From NCBI RefSeq assembly GCF_019428685.1, contig NZ_CP080096.1, positions 3,224,001-3,288,000 of the forward strand: 64,000 bases of DNA. Reading direction: 5' to 3'. The position numbers were made by a program, and so were the translations under genes. The stretch is from Paraburkholderia edwinii. GTDB lineage: Bacteria > Pseudomonadota > Gammaproteobacteria > Burkholderiales > Burkholderiaceae. The notes beneath the pieces were generated by a model, which searched no databases, was not told where the DNA came from, and worked only from the letters and a program-made list of their open reading frames with translations. Shown here one piece after another: positions 17,368 to 24,950 of this stretch (the stretch's first letter is position 1; every line of letters begins with the position of its first letter).

Positions 17368-18522
17368 TTACTTGAGTGCCGGGCACTGCGCACCCGGATC
17401 GACGTTTTTGAACGACTCGATCACCTTGACCGAACCGTCCGCCTGCACCTGGCCCAGATACATCGTGAGCGGCGTGTGACGCTGCTTGTCCATCTGGATC
17501 TTGCCGCGCGGGCCGTCGAACGAGACTTGTGCGAGCGCGGGTATCACCTTCGCGGTGTCGACGGTGCCGGCTTTTTCGACCGCTGCCTTGTACAGGTAGA
17601 TCGCTTCGTACTCGGGCACCGACAGATCGTTCGGCGTCTTCAGATCGGCGCCGAAGCGCTTTTGCATCGCCGCGAGAAATTGATGATTGGCAGGCGTGTC
17701 GATGTTCGTGACATACGAACCCGAAATGTAGATGCCTTGCGCGTCGGCGCCCATGCTTTTTGCCGTGCCTTCGTCGACGGCGAGATTGCCGTACGGCAGC
17801 TTGATGCCGGCCGCGCGCAACTGCTTGGTCAACGTGACGTTCGGCGCACCGCCGGCCGTCGATGTGATGATCGCGTCGGGTTTCGCCGCCTGCAGCTTAC
17901 TGATGATCGACGTCCAGTCCGAGCCGTCCATCGGCAGGTATTCGTTGCCGACCACCTTGCCGCCCTGCTTCTCGATGTAGCTCTTCGTGAAGTCGAGCAT
18001 GCCGCGGCCGAATGCGTAGTCGCTGCCGATCAGGAAAAACGTTTTGGCGTGCTGCTGCTTCATGAAGTAATCGACGATCGGCGCGACCTGCTGGTCGGGC
18101 ACCCATGCGTCGACGTACATATAGCGGTTACACGAGCGGCCTTCATAGAACGACGTGTAGATAAACGGCACCTTGCCGCGCGAGACGATCGGCAAACCCG
18201 CGTTGCGCGCGGCGCTCGTTTCCATCGAGATCAGCGCATTGACCTTCTTGTCGAAAATCAGCGAATCGAACGCCTTTTGCGCACCTGCGGCGCCGCTGCC
18301 GTCGTCTGCCACTTCGAGGCTCACCTGACGGCCAAGAATGCCGCCTTTCGCGTTGATTTCGTCGACGGCGAGTTGTGCCGATTGCACGACCGACGGCGCA
18401 ACGACGCTGTTCGCGCCGCTTAAGCCCACCGGCACGCCGATCCTGATCGGGTCGGCGGCGAACGCCGTGTGCAAGGTCATCAGTAATGCGGTTGCCGTTG
18501 CCGCGTAAGAGAGGCGTTTCAT
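17368..18522 (-). CDS. Periplasmic amide/urea-type substrate-binding protein (AmiC/UrtA-like)
   Basis: This 384-residue protein has a cleavable signal peptide (residues 1-22, ending AFA) and a type I periplasmic-binding fold. Stretches such as FFLIGSDYAFGR (about 155), IDTPANHQFLAAMQKRFG (about 270) and DGPRGKIQMD match the AmiC/UrtA branch, which binds short amides or urea, better than classic LivK. AmiC in Pseudomonas is the amide sensor that controls the ANTAR protein AmiR, and here a solo ANTAR gene lies next door. The ATG at 18522 has AAGGAG 10 bases upstream. A terminator stands about 77 bp upstream in the leader, suggesting control of readthrough. Confidence 0.88.
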   Translation of the reverse strand: MKRLSYAATATALLMTLHTAFAADPIRIGVPVGLSGANSVVAPSVVQSAQLAVDEINAKGGILGRQVSLEVADDGSGAAGAQKAFDSLIFDKKVNALISMETSAARNAGLPIVSRGKVPFIYTSFYEGRSCNRYMYVDAWVPDQQVAPIVDYFMKQQHAKTFFLIGSDYAFGRGMLDFTKSYIEKQGGKVVGNEYLPMDGSDWTSIISKLQAAKPDAIITSTAGGAPNVTLTKQLRAAGIKLPYGNLAVDEGTAKSMGADAQGIYISGSYVTNIDTPANHQFLAAMQKRFGADLKTPNDLSVPEYEAIYLYKAAVEKAGTVDTAKVIPALAQVSFDGPRGKIQMDKQRHTPLTMYLGQVQADGSVKVIESFKNVDPGAQCPALK

Positions 18523-18598
18523 TGTTTTATGGCTCCTTGTGTCCGTCATTTCATCTGCTCATCTGCTTCGGTGCGACGTGAATGGGAAAAACGCGAAC

Positions 18599-18636
18599 GC
18601 AAAAAGCCCGAGACCGGATCAACCGGTGTCGGGCTT
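18599..18636 (-). terminator. Intrinsic terminator in the leader of the amide-transport operon
   Basis: On the minus strand the stem GCCCGACACCGG / CCGGTCTCGGGC (one C-C mismatch, loop TTGAT) is followed at once by TTTTTG. It stands about 77 bp before the binding-protein ATG and points into the operon. I see no good promoter between it and the ATG, so transcription probably has to pass through it. It is either an attenuator or the terminator of the small frame just upstream. Confidence 0.8.
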
Positions 18637-18810
18637 CATTGGCCGTTGCCGCGCGGGACGCCGTTGTCGTGCGCGACGTAAGTGACTGGCTGACCGGCGG
18701 CGCGCGCCTGATCAGCAAGCTCTAAAAAGCAATGGGTATGCCAACTATCGTCGGCTCGGTGTCGGCTCGGCGCTCACGTGCGATTCAACAAGGGCCGACG
18801 CACTTCGCAT
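18636..18810 (-). pseudogene. Small leader ORF, apparently broken by a 1-nt frameshift
   Basis: An ATG at 18810 opens a frame (MRSASALVESHVSAEP...) that stops at 18745. Shifting by one base near 18747-18752 continues into a 40-residue stretch with good codon bias (DSWHTHCFLELADQARAAGQ and on to a TGA at 18636). That stop directly abuts the terminator stem. Joined, it would make about 57 residues. The second part alone has no ATG, GTG or TTG in frame. It may be a decayed gene, a sequencing error, or a leader peptide coupled to the terminator. I recognise no family. Confidence 0.3.
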
Positions 18811-18948
18811 ATTGATCACTTGCGCCGCGCCATGCGCTGCGGGCATGATCGACAGGCGCCTCGCGCCATGTGCGGTGGCTAAAGCCGCACGCGAACTGTG
18901 CAAGCGTGCACCAACCATGCGCGGCATCGCACAAGCTCTAGCTTTCGA
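18637..18948. promoter_or_regulatory. Divergent control region between the amide operon and the ANTAR gene
   Basis: This region must drive both the ANTAR gene (plus) and the operon leader (minus). An 11-base direct repeat (minus strand, CCGAGCCGACA-like, two copies at about 18748-18772) is visible. Just before the terminator, GGC and GCC enclose CAATGAA, which contains an A-N-N-G pattern like an ANTAR target loop, but the stem is only 3 bp. No clear sigma-70 promoter was found. Confidence 0.4.
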
Positions 18949-19149
18949 ATGACATTCTCCGAGCGGCTCGAGCAGAAGCAGGCAAATCTGCGCACGATCC
19001 AGCGCGCAAAGCGCATCGTGATGGATGCGCGCAAAGTGTCCGAAGACGAGGCGTATCAGTTATTACGCTCGCAGGCGATGGTCAAGCGCGAGCAGATTGA
19101 GACCGTTGCAAGCGCGATCGTCAAGGCGTATGAGACTTTGAGTTTTTGA
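18949..19149 (+). CDS. Solo ANTAR-domain RNA-binding protein (candidate antiterminator)
   Basis: This 66-residue protein is almost entirely an ANTAR domain, the RNA-binding module of AmiR and NasR/NasT. The core reads IQRAKRIVMDARKVSEDEAYQLLRSQAM (described here only as landmarks: RAK at about 20, SEDEAY at about 33, LLRSQAM at about 40), preceded by a short coiled-coil-like helix. Family members bind paired hairpins in leader RNA and stop terminators forming. There is no receiver or sensor domain, unlike AmiR (about 190 residues). The ATG at 18949 has a poor ribosome-binding site; a GTG at 18898 is in frame. It is divergent from the amide operon, which has a leader terminator and an AmiC-like gene, so it is the likely regulator; this is inference. 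Confidence 0.85.
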   Translation: MTFSERLEQKQANLRTIQRAKRIVMDARKVSEDEAYQLLRSQAMVKREQIETVASAIVKAYETLSF

Positions 19150-19221
19150 GCGGCGTTACGTGCGCGCTTTGTCTTTGCCCTCATGCGCGCCTTTCAGCGC
19201 AGTTGCGCGCTTTTCTGTGCG

Positions 19222-20010
19222 CTATGAACCGAACGTCAGGCTCGGCCACACCATTTCAAGTTCAACTGCGATCGATTTCGCGAGGCCATCGAGATCAGGG
19301 AACAGCGACGCGTTCGTGATGTTCATGCGGTATAGCCAGCGCATCGCGTCGCTGCGCAGGTCCGGCGGCAGAATGATCTTGCGCAGCAGTTCGGTGTCGC
19401 TTTCATAATCGTCGAGAATCGCGTGCAGCGGCCGGTCGATCACGCCCGGCACGACGAACGTGCCGGACTGCGCGATCAGGCGGCCGTCCATTTCGGATGG
19501 CTCACCGAACCAGATCACCTCGTTTTCGTTGCTGAGGAAATACCGCTCGAGATTGCCCTTCACGCGCGGGTCGAGTTCATCGCGCGTGAGCATCGGCGCT
19601 GCTTTCGGGCGGGCGCTGTTGCACCATAGCGCCGGTGTGTTCAACGCGAAGATCGCGGCATCGGTCGTCGTGCGTTCGAGCGCGAAAAATGCGGCGACGA
19701 ACGGCGACTTCGTGAAATCGAGCAGGCGCGTCGGCGCGCCATGGTGTTGCATCAGGCTCAGGCAGCGCAGATCGTCATTGAGCAGGTCCGGGTTTGCAAG
19801 GTAATTGTGAGCCTTGCGCCGAAAGATGCGGATCGCGCGCGCTTCACGCGCCTGCCATTCCGCGCGGTCCGCAACATACGCGAGCAGATAGCGCGACAAC
19901 GAGCTTTGCAGATGCCAGCGTGCGTCGGGCTGCCCGCGAAAGGCCCAGCCGTCGAGATCCGAACACAAGTCGACGAATGCGCCCCAGCTCGAGATAACCG
20001 TCGTTTCCAT
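19222..20010 (-). CDS. FRG-domain protein
   Basis: This 262-residue protein has an FRG domain: GWAFRGQPDARWHLQSSLSR at residues 21-40, then LMQHHGAPTRLLDFTKSPFVAAFFALE at about 86-112, and the late FPDLDGLAKSI. The domain is named for the F-R-G triplet seen at the start. FRG proteins are scattered across bacteria and phages, sometimes near defence genes, and their activity is not settled. GGGGAGG lies about 11 bases before the ATG. It ends 73 bp from the ANTAR gene stop, convergent with it. Nothing beside it is a recognisable defence partner. Confidence 0.85.
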   Translation of the reverse strand: METTVISSWGAFVDLCSDLDGWAFRGQPDARWHLQSSLSRYLLAYVADRAEWQAREARAIRIFRRKAHNYLANPDLLNDDLRCLSLMQHHGAPTRLLDFTKSPFVAAFFALERTTTDAAIFALNTPALWCNSARPKAAPMLTRDELDPRVKGNLERYFLSNENEVIWFGEPSEMDGRLIAQSGTFVVPGVIDRPLHAILDDYESDTELLRKIILPPDLRSDAMRWLYRMNITNASLFPDLDGLAKSIAVELEMVWPSLTFGS

Positions 20011-20122
20011 CGCGCCGTTTGCCTCCCCGTAAAACTGTCAACGGTAGCAGGCTAATCTTTTTAGCCTCGTTCGGCGCGAGTATAGAAGGCAATTGTTTCG
20101 CTCGTGCGTATTTTGCGTCGCG

Positions 20123-20959
20123 TCAGAACAGCACCACGGAGCGCAATTCGATGCTTTTTCGCGGCAGCGCGTCGGCAGGCGAGGTCGGATCTTCGAATGC
20201 GCTATGCGCGGTCAATCGGGCGATCCCGTCTCCGGCAGAATCGAAAATTTTCAGCAGCACGACTTCGTCGGGCGTCATCTGCGGAAAGTAATACCAACGG
20301 TGCTGCGCGTTATGCGCGAAGGTGTAAACCTCGCCGCTGGTGCCGTCCTGGCGGTGCAAATCGGTCGGGACCAGGTCGTCCGGCGCAATGCTGCGCGAAT
20401 CGCACATCGCAAGCGGCGACGATTCGACCGGTGCAGCAATCGGGCGCCACAGGTTAATGATCGCCGTGCGCCCGTTGAGCCACTCGTCGGCTTCACCAGC
20501 GGGCGCGAGTTCCCGTACCCGGCGCGCGCCCGAGACGAAGGTCTGATCGTTGTGGATCGTCATGACCGGCTGGTGGCCATTCTGTGCCCGGGTCGCCGGG
20601 TCGGCATCGCGCAGCGTATGGTCGAAAATCACTACGCTCCGCGCACCGGTCAGGCGCTTGATCAACTCGATCGATTCGGGGTAGTACACCGCTTCGACGG
20701 CACGCGCGTCGGAGAAGTCGGCGAGTGCGCTCGTATGCGTATGCAGTTCGAAGCCGTTGCGGTCGATCGATAAACCGCCCGGCGGCGCCGCGACGCGTGC
20801 ATTGACGATCGGCATGCGATACGCGCGGTAGGTGCCGGCTTCACGCGGCACGCCCGACGGCGGATCGTACATATAACGGTAAGGCCGCTCGCCGTTGGGC
20901 ACCAGATAGTTCAGGTCGGCCTCGACCATGACGGGTTGATCGATGACGATATCGCTCAT
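20123..20959 (-). CDS. CmcJ/NvfI (AsaB-like) family oxidoreductase
   Basis: This 278-residue protein resembles the CmcJ/AsaB/GA4-desaturase-like family, which includes fungal and bacterial secondary-metabolism oxidoreductases. Landmarks are RPYRYMYDPPSG (about 25), VEAVYYPESIELIKRLTGA (about 88), VVIFDHTLR (about 108), HNDQT and INLWRPI (about 167), and a C-terminal HRWYYFPQMTPDEVVLLKIFDS. Such proteins are thought to be Fe/2-oxoglutarate-like hydroxylases or desaturases. GGAG lies upstream of the ATG. A small unknown gene precedes it by 111 bp on the same strand. No biosynthetic cluster is near, so the substrate is unknown. Confidence 0.8.
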   Translation of the reverse strand: MSDIVIDQPVMVEADLNYLVPNGERPYRYMYDPPSGVPREAGTYRAYRMPIVNARVAAPPGGLSIDRNGFELHTHTSALADFSDARAVEAVYYPESIELIKRLTGARSVVIFDHTLRDADPATRAQNGHQPVMTIHNDQTFVSGARRVRELAPAGEADEWLNGRTAIINLWRPIAAPVESSPLAMCDSRSIAPDDLVPTDLHRQDGTSGEVYTFAHNAQHRWYYFPQMTPDEVVLLKIFDSAGDGIARLTAHSAFEDPTSPADALPRKSIELRSVVLF

Positions 20960-21070
20960 GGGTTTTACTCCGTCCTTTTGCGAAAAACAGATTCGGCGTG
21001 CGCGGCGGGTATGCGCTCAAATACGCGTTCAGGTATGCGTTTATACCCGCACGCCGTTTATGCCGGCCTG

Positions 21071-21355
21071 TCATTCAGGCGGCGGCAACTCGCCGGCGAG
21101 ATGGAACATCTCGTACGTGTATCCCAGGTTGAAATAGCCGGCGCGTGCGTAGGCGGCAACGCGTTCGAGGCGCTCGGCCTCGGTGCGATTCGAGTGCTCG
21201 TGCGATGACTCGTTGGACCCAGCGGTTCGTAAATCGGTTCGCAAGCTTGAGCTGCGAGATTCAACCGTGGGTACAACCGCAGCATTGTCCGACTGTGAAA
21301 AAAGCTGCGTTCGACGGAACAGCGGCCGACGAAAAATCGATGCGAGACCCAGCAT
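21071..21355 (-). CDS. Small hypothetical protein (94 aa)
   Basis: I do not recognise this 94-residue protein. A strong ribosome-binding site (GGAGGGG, 6 bases before the ATG) supports it. The C-terminal third, from about residue 60 (ERLERVAAYARAGYFNLGY and on to a PPPE end), has regular amphipathic character and G/C-biased codons, whereas residues 1-50 are serine/arginine-rich and poorly ordered. It lies upstream of the CmcJ-like gene on the same strand. There is no signal peptide or membrane segment. Confidence 0.55.
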   Translation of the reverse strand: MLGLASIFRRPLFRRTQLFSQSDNAAVVPTVESRSSSLRTDLRTAGSNESSHEHSNRTEAERLERVAAYARAGYFNLGYTYEMFHLAGELPPPE

Positions 21356-21779
21356 GGCACCCCTCCGACTTCAAAATGCCCTGATTCAACTAGCAAGCAC
21401 GCTCGATGCAAACAAACAGGCATGACAGCGATGCTGCGGACACGCGAATGCATTAGCGTGCCGTTATCTGCATGATCGACAGGCCTGGCCTGGCTGGCTA
21501 GTTAAACTTCGACATCCGGGAGGGGTGAAGTCATTCCATGCTTGGCGAAAAACGCAAGCCCGCACGCGGTTGGCGAATGAATTTTCTAAGGCGTGCTTGC
21601 AGGACGTGCGGCGGATGTTAAGACACATAATAGAAGCGATGAACGCTTCCATGCTGCTTAAGCAAGCCGCTTCAACGAGATTTGAGGATTGCGCTTTTGA
21701 ATTGCGGCGTGAAAAGCGTGTGCTCACGCGAGCTTACGGGAATTTACGCAAGCTCGCGAGCTCAAGTACCTTGCGGGAG
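21356..21779. other. Intergenic region, no confident gene
   Basis: This 420-bp region is relatively A/T-rich. A plus-strand frame at 21525-21785 starts with a GTG only two bases after GGGAGGG and has atypical codons, so I do not call it. A short A/T-rich patch at 21600-21720 could hold the minus-strand promoter for the small gene. No RNA gene or repeat was seen. Confidence 0.4.
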
Positions 21780-23384
21780 CTATGACACGGCGTGAAGCAA
21801 GCCATCGCGCACCAGGCCCGCGAGCGACTTGCGATCGACCTTGCCGACTGCCGTCTCGGGAAGCGCGTCGACGAAATAGACTTCGTGCGGCACGTAAATG
21901 CGCGACAGTCTGCGGCGCACCGAATCGCAAATATCCTGCGCCTGCAGTGTCGAATCGCTCCCTGCCACGATCACCGCGACCGGAACCTCGCCCAGATCCC
22001 TATCAGGCTTGCCGACCACGCAGCAGGCTTGCACGTGCGTCTCGCTGACAATCACGTTTTCGATCAGTAACGGCGAGAGGTTTTCTCCACCGCGAATAAT
22101 CACGTCCTTGATACGGCCGGTGACGTACAGGTATCCGTCTTCGTCGAAGCGGCCGAGGTCGCCGGTACGCAGCCATCCATCGGTAACGGTGCGCGCGGTC
22201 GCGTCTTCCGCGCCGAGGTAACCGGTCATCACGCTTCGACCGGCGATACAGATTTCACCTTCGACGCCGGGTGCATCCGTCATCGTGTCGTCGGCTTGCC
22301 TCAGCTGAACCGATTGCCCGCGCAGCACGGTGCCGACCGAACCGATCCTGCGCGCGTGGGGCGGATTCATCGTGCTCGTGCACGTTGCTTCCGATAACCC
22401 ATACGAAACGATAAGCGGACAGCCGAGCTTCGCTTCCACTTCGCGGTGCAGCGCCTCGGTAATCGGCGCCGAGCCGCATCGCGCGATTCTCAGCGATGCC
22501 AGTACCGCCGGCGTGAACGTCTGCGACAGCATGCGCGAATACATGGTCGGAACGCCGGTGATGATCGTCGGTCGATGCCGTTCCATGAGCGCGGGCATGT
22601 CGTCGGCGCGGAAGCGATCGGCGAACACAATCGTTGCGCCTGCAAGCAACGGGGCAAACAGCTGGTTATTCACGCCATTCGTGTGATAGATCGGCATCAC
22701 ATGCAGCAGACGGTCTTGCGGCGAAAGGCCGGTGTGGGCGATTACACCCAGCGCGTTGTTCAACAGCGCGCGTTGCGTCAGTTCGACTGCTTTTGGACGG
22801 CCGGTGCTTCCCGATGTGAAGAGAAGCAAAGCGGGCGTCTGCGCATCGATAGGTGGTTCGCGCGTTGAATCGGTGGCTTTGGATTCTGCTTCAGCGTGCG
22901 TATCGAGTTCAGCGAAATTAATCGCCAGAATTGCGCTACCACGATTGAGCTTGAGCGCTTGCGCAAGTTCATTGTTGGCGGAATCGAAGACCAGTCCTTT
23001 CGCGCCTACCAGCGTCAATCGTTCATGGATTTCTTCGGCCGGCAATTTCGGTTCGAGTACACAAGGACACAGTCCGCAACGGATCGCCGCCAGCAGAACG
23101 ATGACCGCGTCGAGCGAACGGCTCATTGCGATCGCGACTACGTCGCCGCGCGCGAGGCCTCGCGCAAACAGGTTTGCGGCGGTCGTCGCGGTTGCATCCG
23201 CTAGCTCTGCATACGTTAATGACCGCGTGCCGTCGTCAAGTGCGGTCAATGCGGCGACTTGCGGCTTGCTCCAGTATGCAGCGAACGCCTGCGCGAGCGT
23301 TTGCGCGGTGCTATCGGCGCCGCCATATGTGCCACTTTCAGTGCCGCTTTCCGTGTTCCGCGGCGAATCGGATTGCTTCAGCAT
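21780..23384 (-). CDS. AMP-dependent acyl-CoA ligase
   Basis: This 534-residue adenylate-forming enzyme has the P-loop-like motif LLLFTSGSTGRPKAVELT (about 180), YGLSEATC (about 325), the TGD motif in WLRTGDLGRFDEDGYLYVTGR (about 415) and the catalytic lysine near the C-terminus in TAVGKVDRKSL (about 517). It joins a carboxylic acid to CoA with AMP release. The ATG at 23384 has GAGG 8-9 bases upstream, and 5 bp separate it from the CoA-transferase beta gene. It is the last gene of the CaiB-ECH-CoA-transferase operon. The acid is not identifiable. Confidence 0.9.
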   Translation of the reverse strand: MLKQSDSPRNTESGTESGTYGGADSTAQTLAQAFAAYWSKPQVAALTALDDGTRSLTYAELADATATTAANLFARGLARGDVVAIAMSRSLDAVIVLLAAIRCGLCPCVLEPKLPAEEIHERLTLVGAKGLVFDSANNELAQALKLNRGSAILAINFAELDTHAEAESKATDSTREPPIDAQTPALLLFTSGSTGRPKAVELTQRALLNNALGVIAHTGLSPQDRLLHVMPIYHTNGVNNQLFAPLLAGATIVFADRFRADDMPALMERHRPTIITGVPTMYSRMLSQTFTPAVLASLRIARCGSAPITEALHREVEAKLGCPLIVSYGLSEATCTSTMNPPHARRIGSVGTVLRGQSVQLRQADDTMTDAPGVEGEICIAGRSVMTGYLGAEDATARTVTDGWLRTGDLGRFDEDGYLYVTGRIKDVIIRGGENLSPLLIENVIVSETHVQACCVVGKPDRDLGEVPVAVIVAGSDSTLQAQDICDSVRRRLSRIYVPHEVYFVDALPETAVGKVDRKSLAGLVRDGLLHAVS

Positions 23385-23389
23385 CGTGC

Positions 23390-24124
23390 TTACCTCAAGC
23401 GAATGGCCGCGTCGTGTTCGAATTGCCCGTTCTGGTCGAGCGCGCGCAGCGCCTCGCGCTCGCGCGCGCTCGGCGGCTGCGTCGGCTCCGCACCGGTTGC
23501 ATCGAATTCGAATCCGGTCCGCTCGCGCACTTCGTCGAGGCTCGATTCCGGGTGCCACGACTGAAGCGCGAGCCGGTTATCGCGCTTCACGAATACCGCG
23601 ATCGGCGTGACGACGCCGTGCATGCCGCCCCACGACGTGACGAAATCGAGCTTCTGCACAAGGGTTCGGCGCGAATGCTCGGTACGCCATGTGCAGGCGC
23701 GACGCGCCGTCGGCAGCATGACGGCGCCGCCGCCGCCGCCCGGTAAGCGGACTTTCGGATGATCCCATTCCCCAATGCACGAGTTGTTCGCGCAACCGCT
23801 TCCATCGAGCTGTGCGGCGCCGAGGAAGGTCAGATCCATGCGGCCGCGTGCGCAGAGGTCGTAGAAGTCTTCGTTGGCGAAAATCGAGGCCGAGCCTTCA
23901 GCCAGCACAGGATCCGAACTCGACAACGGAATCGACGATGGCGTCGGATTTACGCCGCCCGCCACGTTGATATAGACGAAATCCCAGTCGTAGGCGCGCT
24001 TGGCCATCAGGCAGGCAAGCATCGGCAGTGTCGAATTCACGCCGCTAAAAGTAATTTCGTTCGGACGTATAAACCGTGCGAGATTCGTGACGATATAGGA
24101 GAAGCCTGACCACGGTTCATGCAT
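23390..24124 (-). CDS. CoA-transferase beta subunit (family I, IpdB/GctB-like)
   Basis: This 244-residue protein carries family I CoA-transferase beta features: VNSTLPMLACLMAK (about 27), YINVAGGVNP, FLGAAQLDGSGCANN (about 95) and RLPGGGGGAVMLPTARR (about 123), then a C-terminal TPIAVF block. I do not see a clear ENG glutamate motif, as in the IpdB branch of steroid ring degradation, so it may act as a thioester hydrolase-like or C-C bond enzyme rather than a transferase. Its start overlaps the alpha subunit stop by 8 bp, typical of paired subunits. Confidence 0.83.
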   Translation of the reverse strand: MHEPWSGFSYIVTNLARFIRPNEITFSGVNSTLPMLACLMAKRAYDWDFVYINVAGGVNPTPSSIPLSSSDPVLAEGSASIFANEDFYDLCARGRMDLTFLGAAQLDGSGCANNSCIGEWDHPKVRLPGGGGGAVMLPTARRACTWRTEHSRRTLVQKLDFVTSWGGMHGVVTPIAVFVKRDNRLALQSWHPESSLDEVRERTGFEFDATGAEPTQPPSAREREALRALDQNGQFEHDAAIRLR

Positions 24125-24950
24125 GATGCGCGCTCCTTTCTTCCGGCGCTTGAGCGAGGTGCGCGTCGAGCACGTCCTGGCCCGCGGGCAGATAAGCCTC
24201 GACTGCCGCATAGTCGACCGCATACTTCGGCCAGCACGAGCCCGGCCACGCTCCATTGGGGACAATCGCGTACGCTTCGACCATAAAGTACGGAATCACC
24301 GTCAACTCCGGCTGAGCCGAAAAGTCTTCGTCCGAGATTTCTTCGGCAACAACGAGCACGCTTTTCGAAGCACGACTGATGATGCGATCCCAGTGATACG
24401 TGCCGGCAATGCGCACGTTGCCTTGTCTATCCACGCTGCTCGCATGGATCACGGCAAAGTCCGGCGCGATCGCGGGAATCACCCAGGTCGCGGCGCCACT
24501 GCCGTACGGATCTTCGATGCACTTCCAGTTGTTGATGCGTGTGAGGTCGCTGCCGTGCAGTCCCGCGCAGGGCTGGAACGGCACGCCGAATGCGGCCGCG
24601 CGCAAGCCCGCGGTCAGACTCGCGCATGCGTGTTCTTCGAGCTTGAGCGCACCGCTCTCGACCGCTTTCCGATAGTACGGAGCGAGGCCGAAATTGCCTT
24701 CCATTGCGACGATGCCGCAACGCGCGCGGCTTGCGACGCCGGCACGGCACAAGATGTCGATGTCGTAGCCCGGCGATTGCTTGACCACTTCGATGCCGCG
24801 CTTTTGCTGGCGAATCAGTTCACGCACGAACGCAAACGGGCCGCGATGCAGGAAGCTGCCGCCAAGGCCCAGCGACGCGCCATCGGGTACGCGCGCGACG
24901 AGTTCTGAAAGTGACACGCACTTGTCGGTGTCTGGAAAGCCGGAAGTCAT
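24117..24950 (-). CDS. CoA-transferase alpha subunit (family I, IpdA/GctA-like)
   Basis: This 277-residue protein has the alpha-subunit opening LSELVARVPDGASLGLGGSFLHRGP, with a glycine-rich nucleotide-binding turn, and the block PDFAVIHASSVDRQGNVRIAG (about 170), typical of CoA-transferase alpha chains. SKSVLVVAEEI at about 203 continues that fold. It should form a heteromer with the beta subunit encoded just downstream. It overlaps the enoyl-CoA hydratase-like gene by 4 bp. Confidence 0.83.
   Translation of the reverse strand: MTSGFPDTDKCVSLSELVARVPDGASLGLGGSFLHRGPFAFVRELIRQQKRGIEVVKQSPGYDIDILCRAGVASRARCGIVAMEGNFGLAPYYRKAVESGALKLEEHACASLTAGLRAAAFGVPFQPCAGLHGSDLTRINNWKCIEDPYGSGAATWVIPAIAPDFAVIHASSVDRQGNVRIAGTYHWDRIISRASKSVLVVAEEISDEDFSAQPELTVIPYFMVEAYAIVPNGAWPGSCWPKYAVDYAAVEAYLPAGQDVLDAHLAQAPEERSAHHA

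Noticed and set aside
21464..21785. Short frames on both strands in the gap before the acyl-CoA ligase
   Set aside because: A/T-rich with atypical codons; the plus-strand GTG lies two bases from GGGAGGG, too close for initiation.
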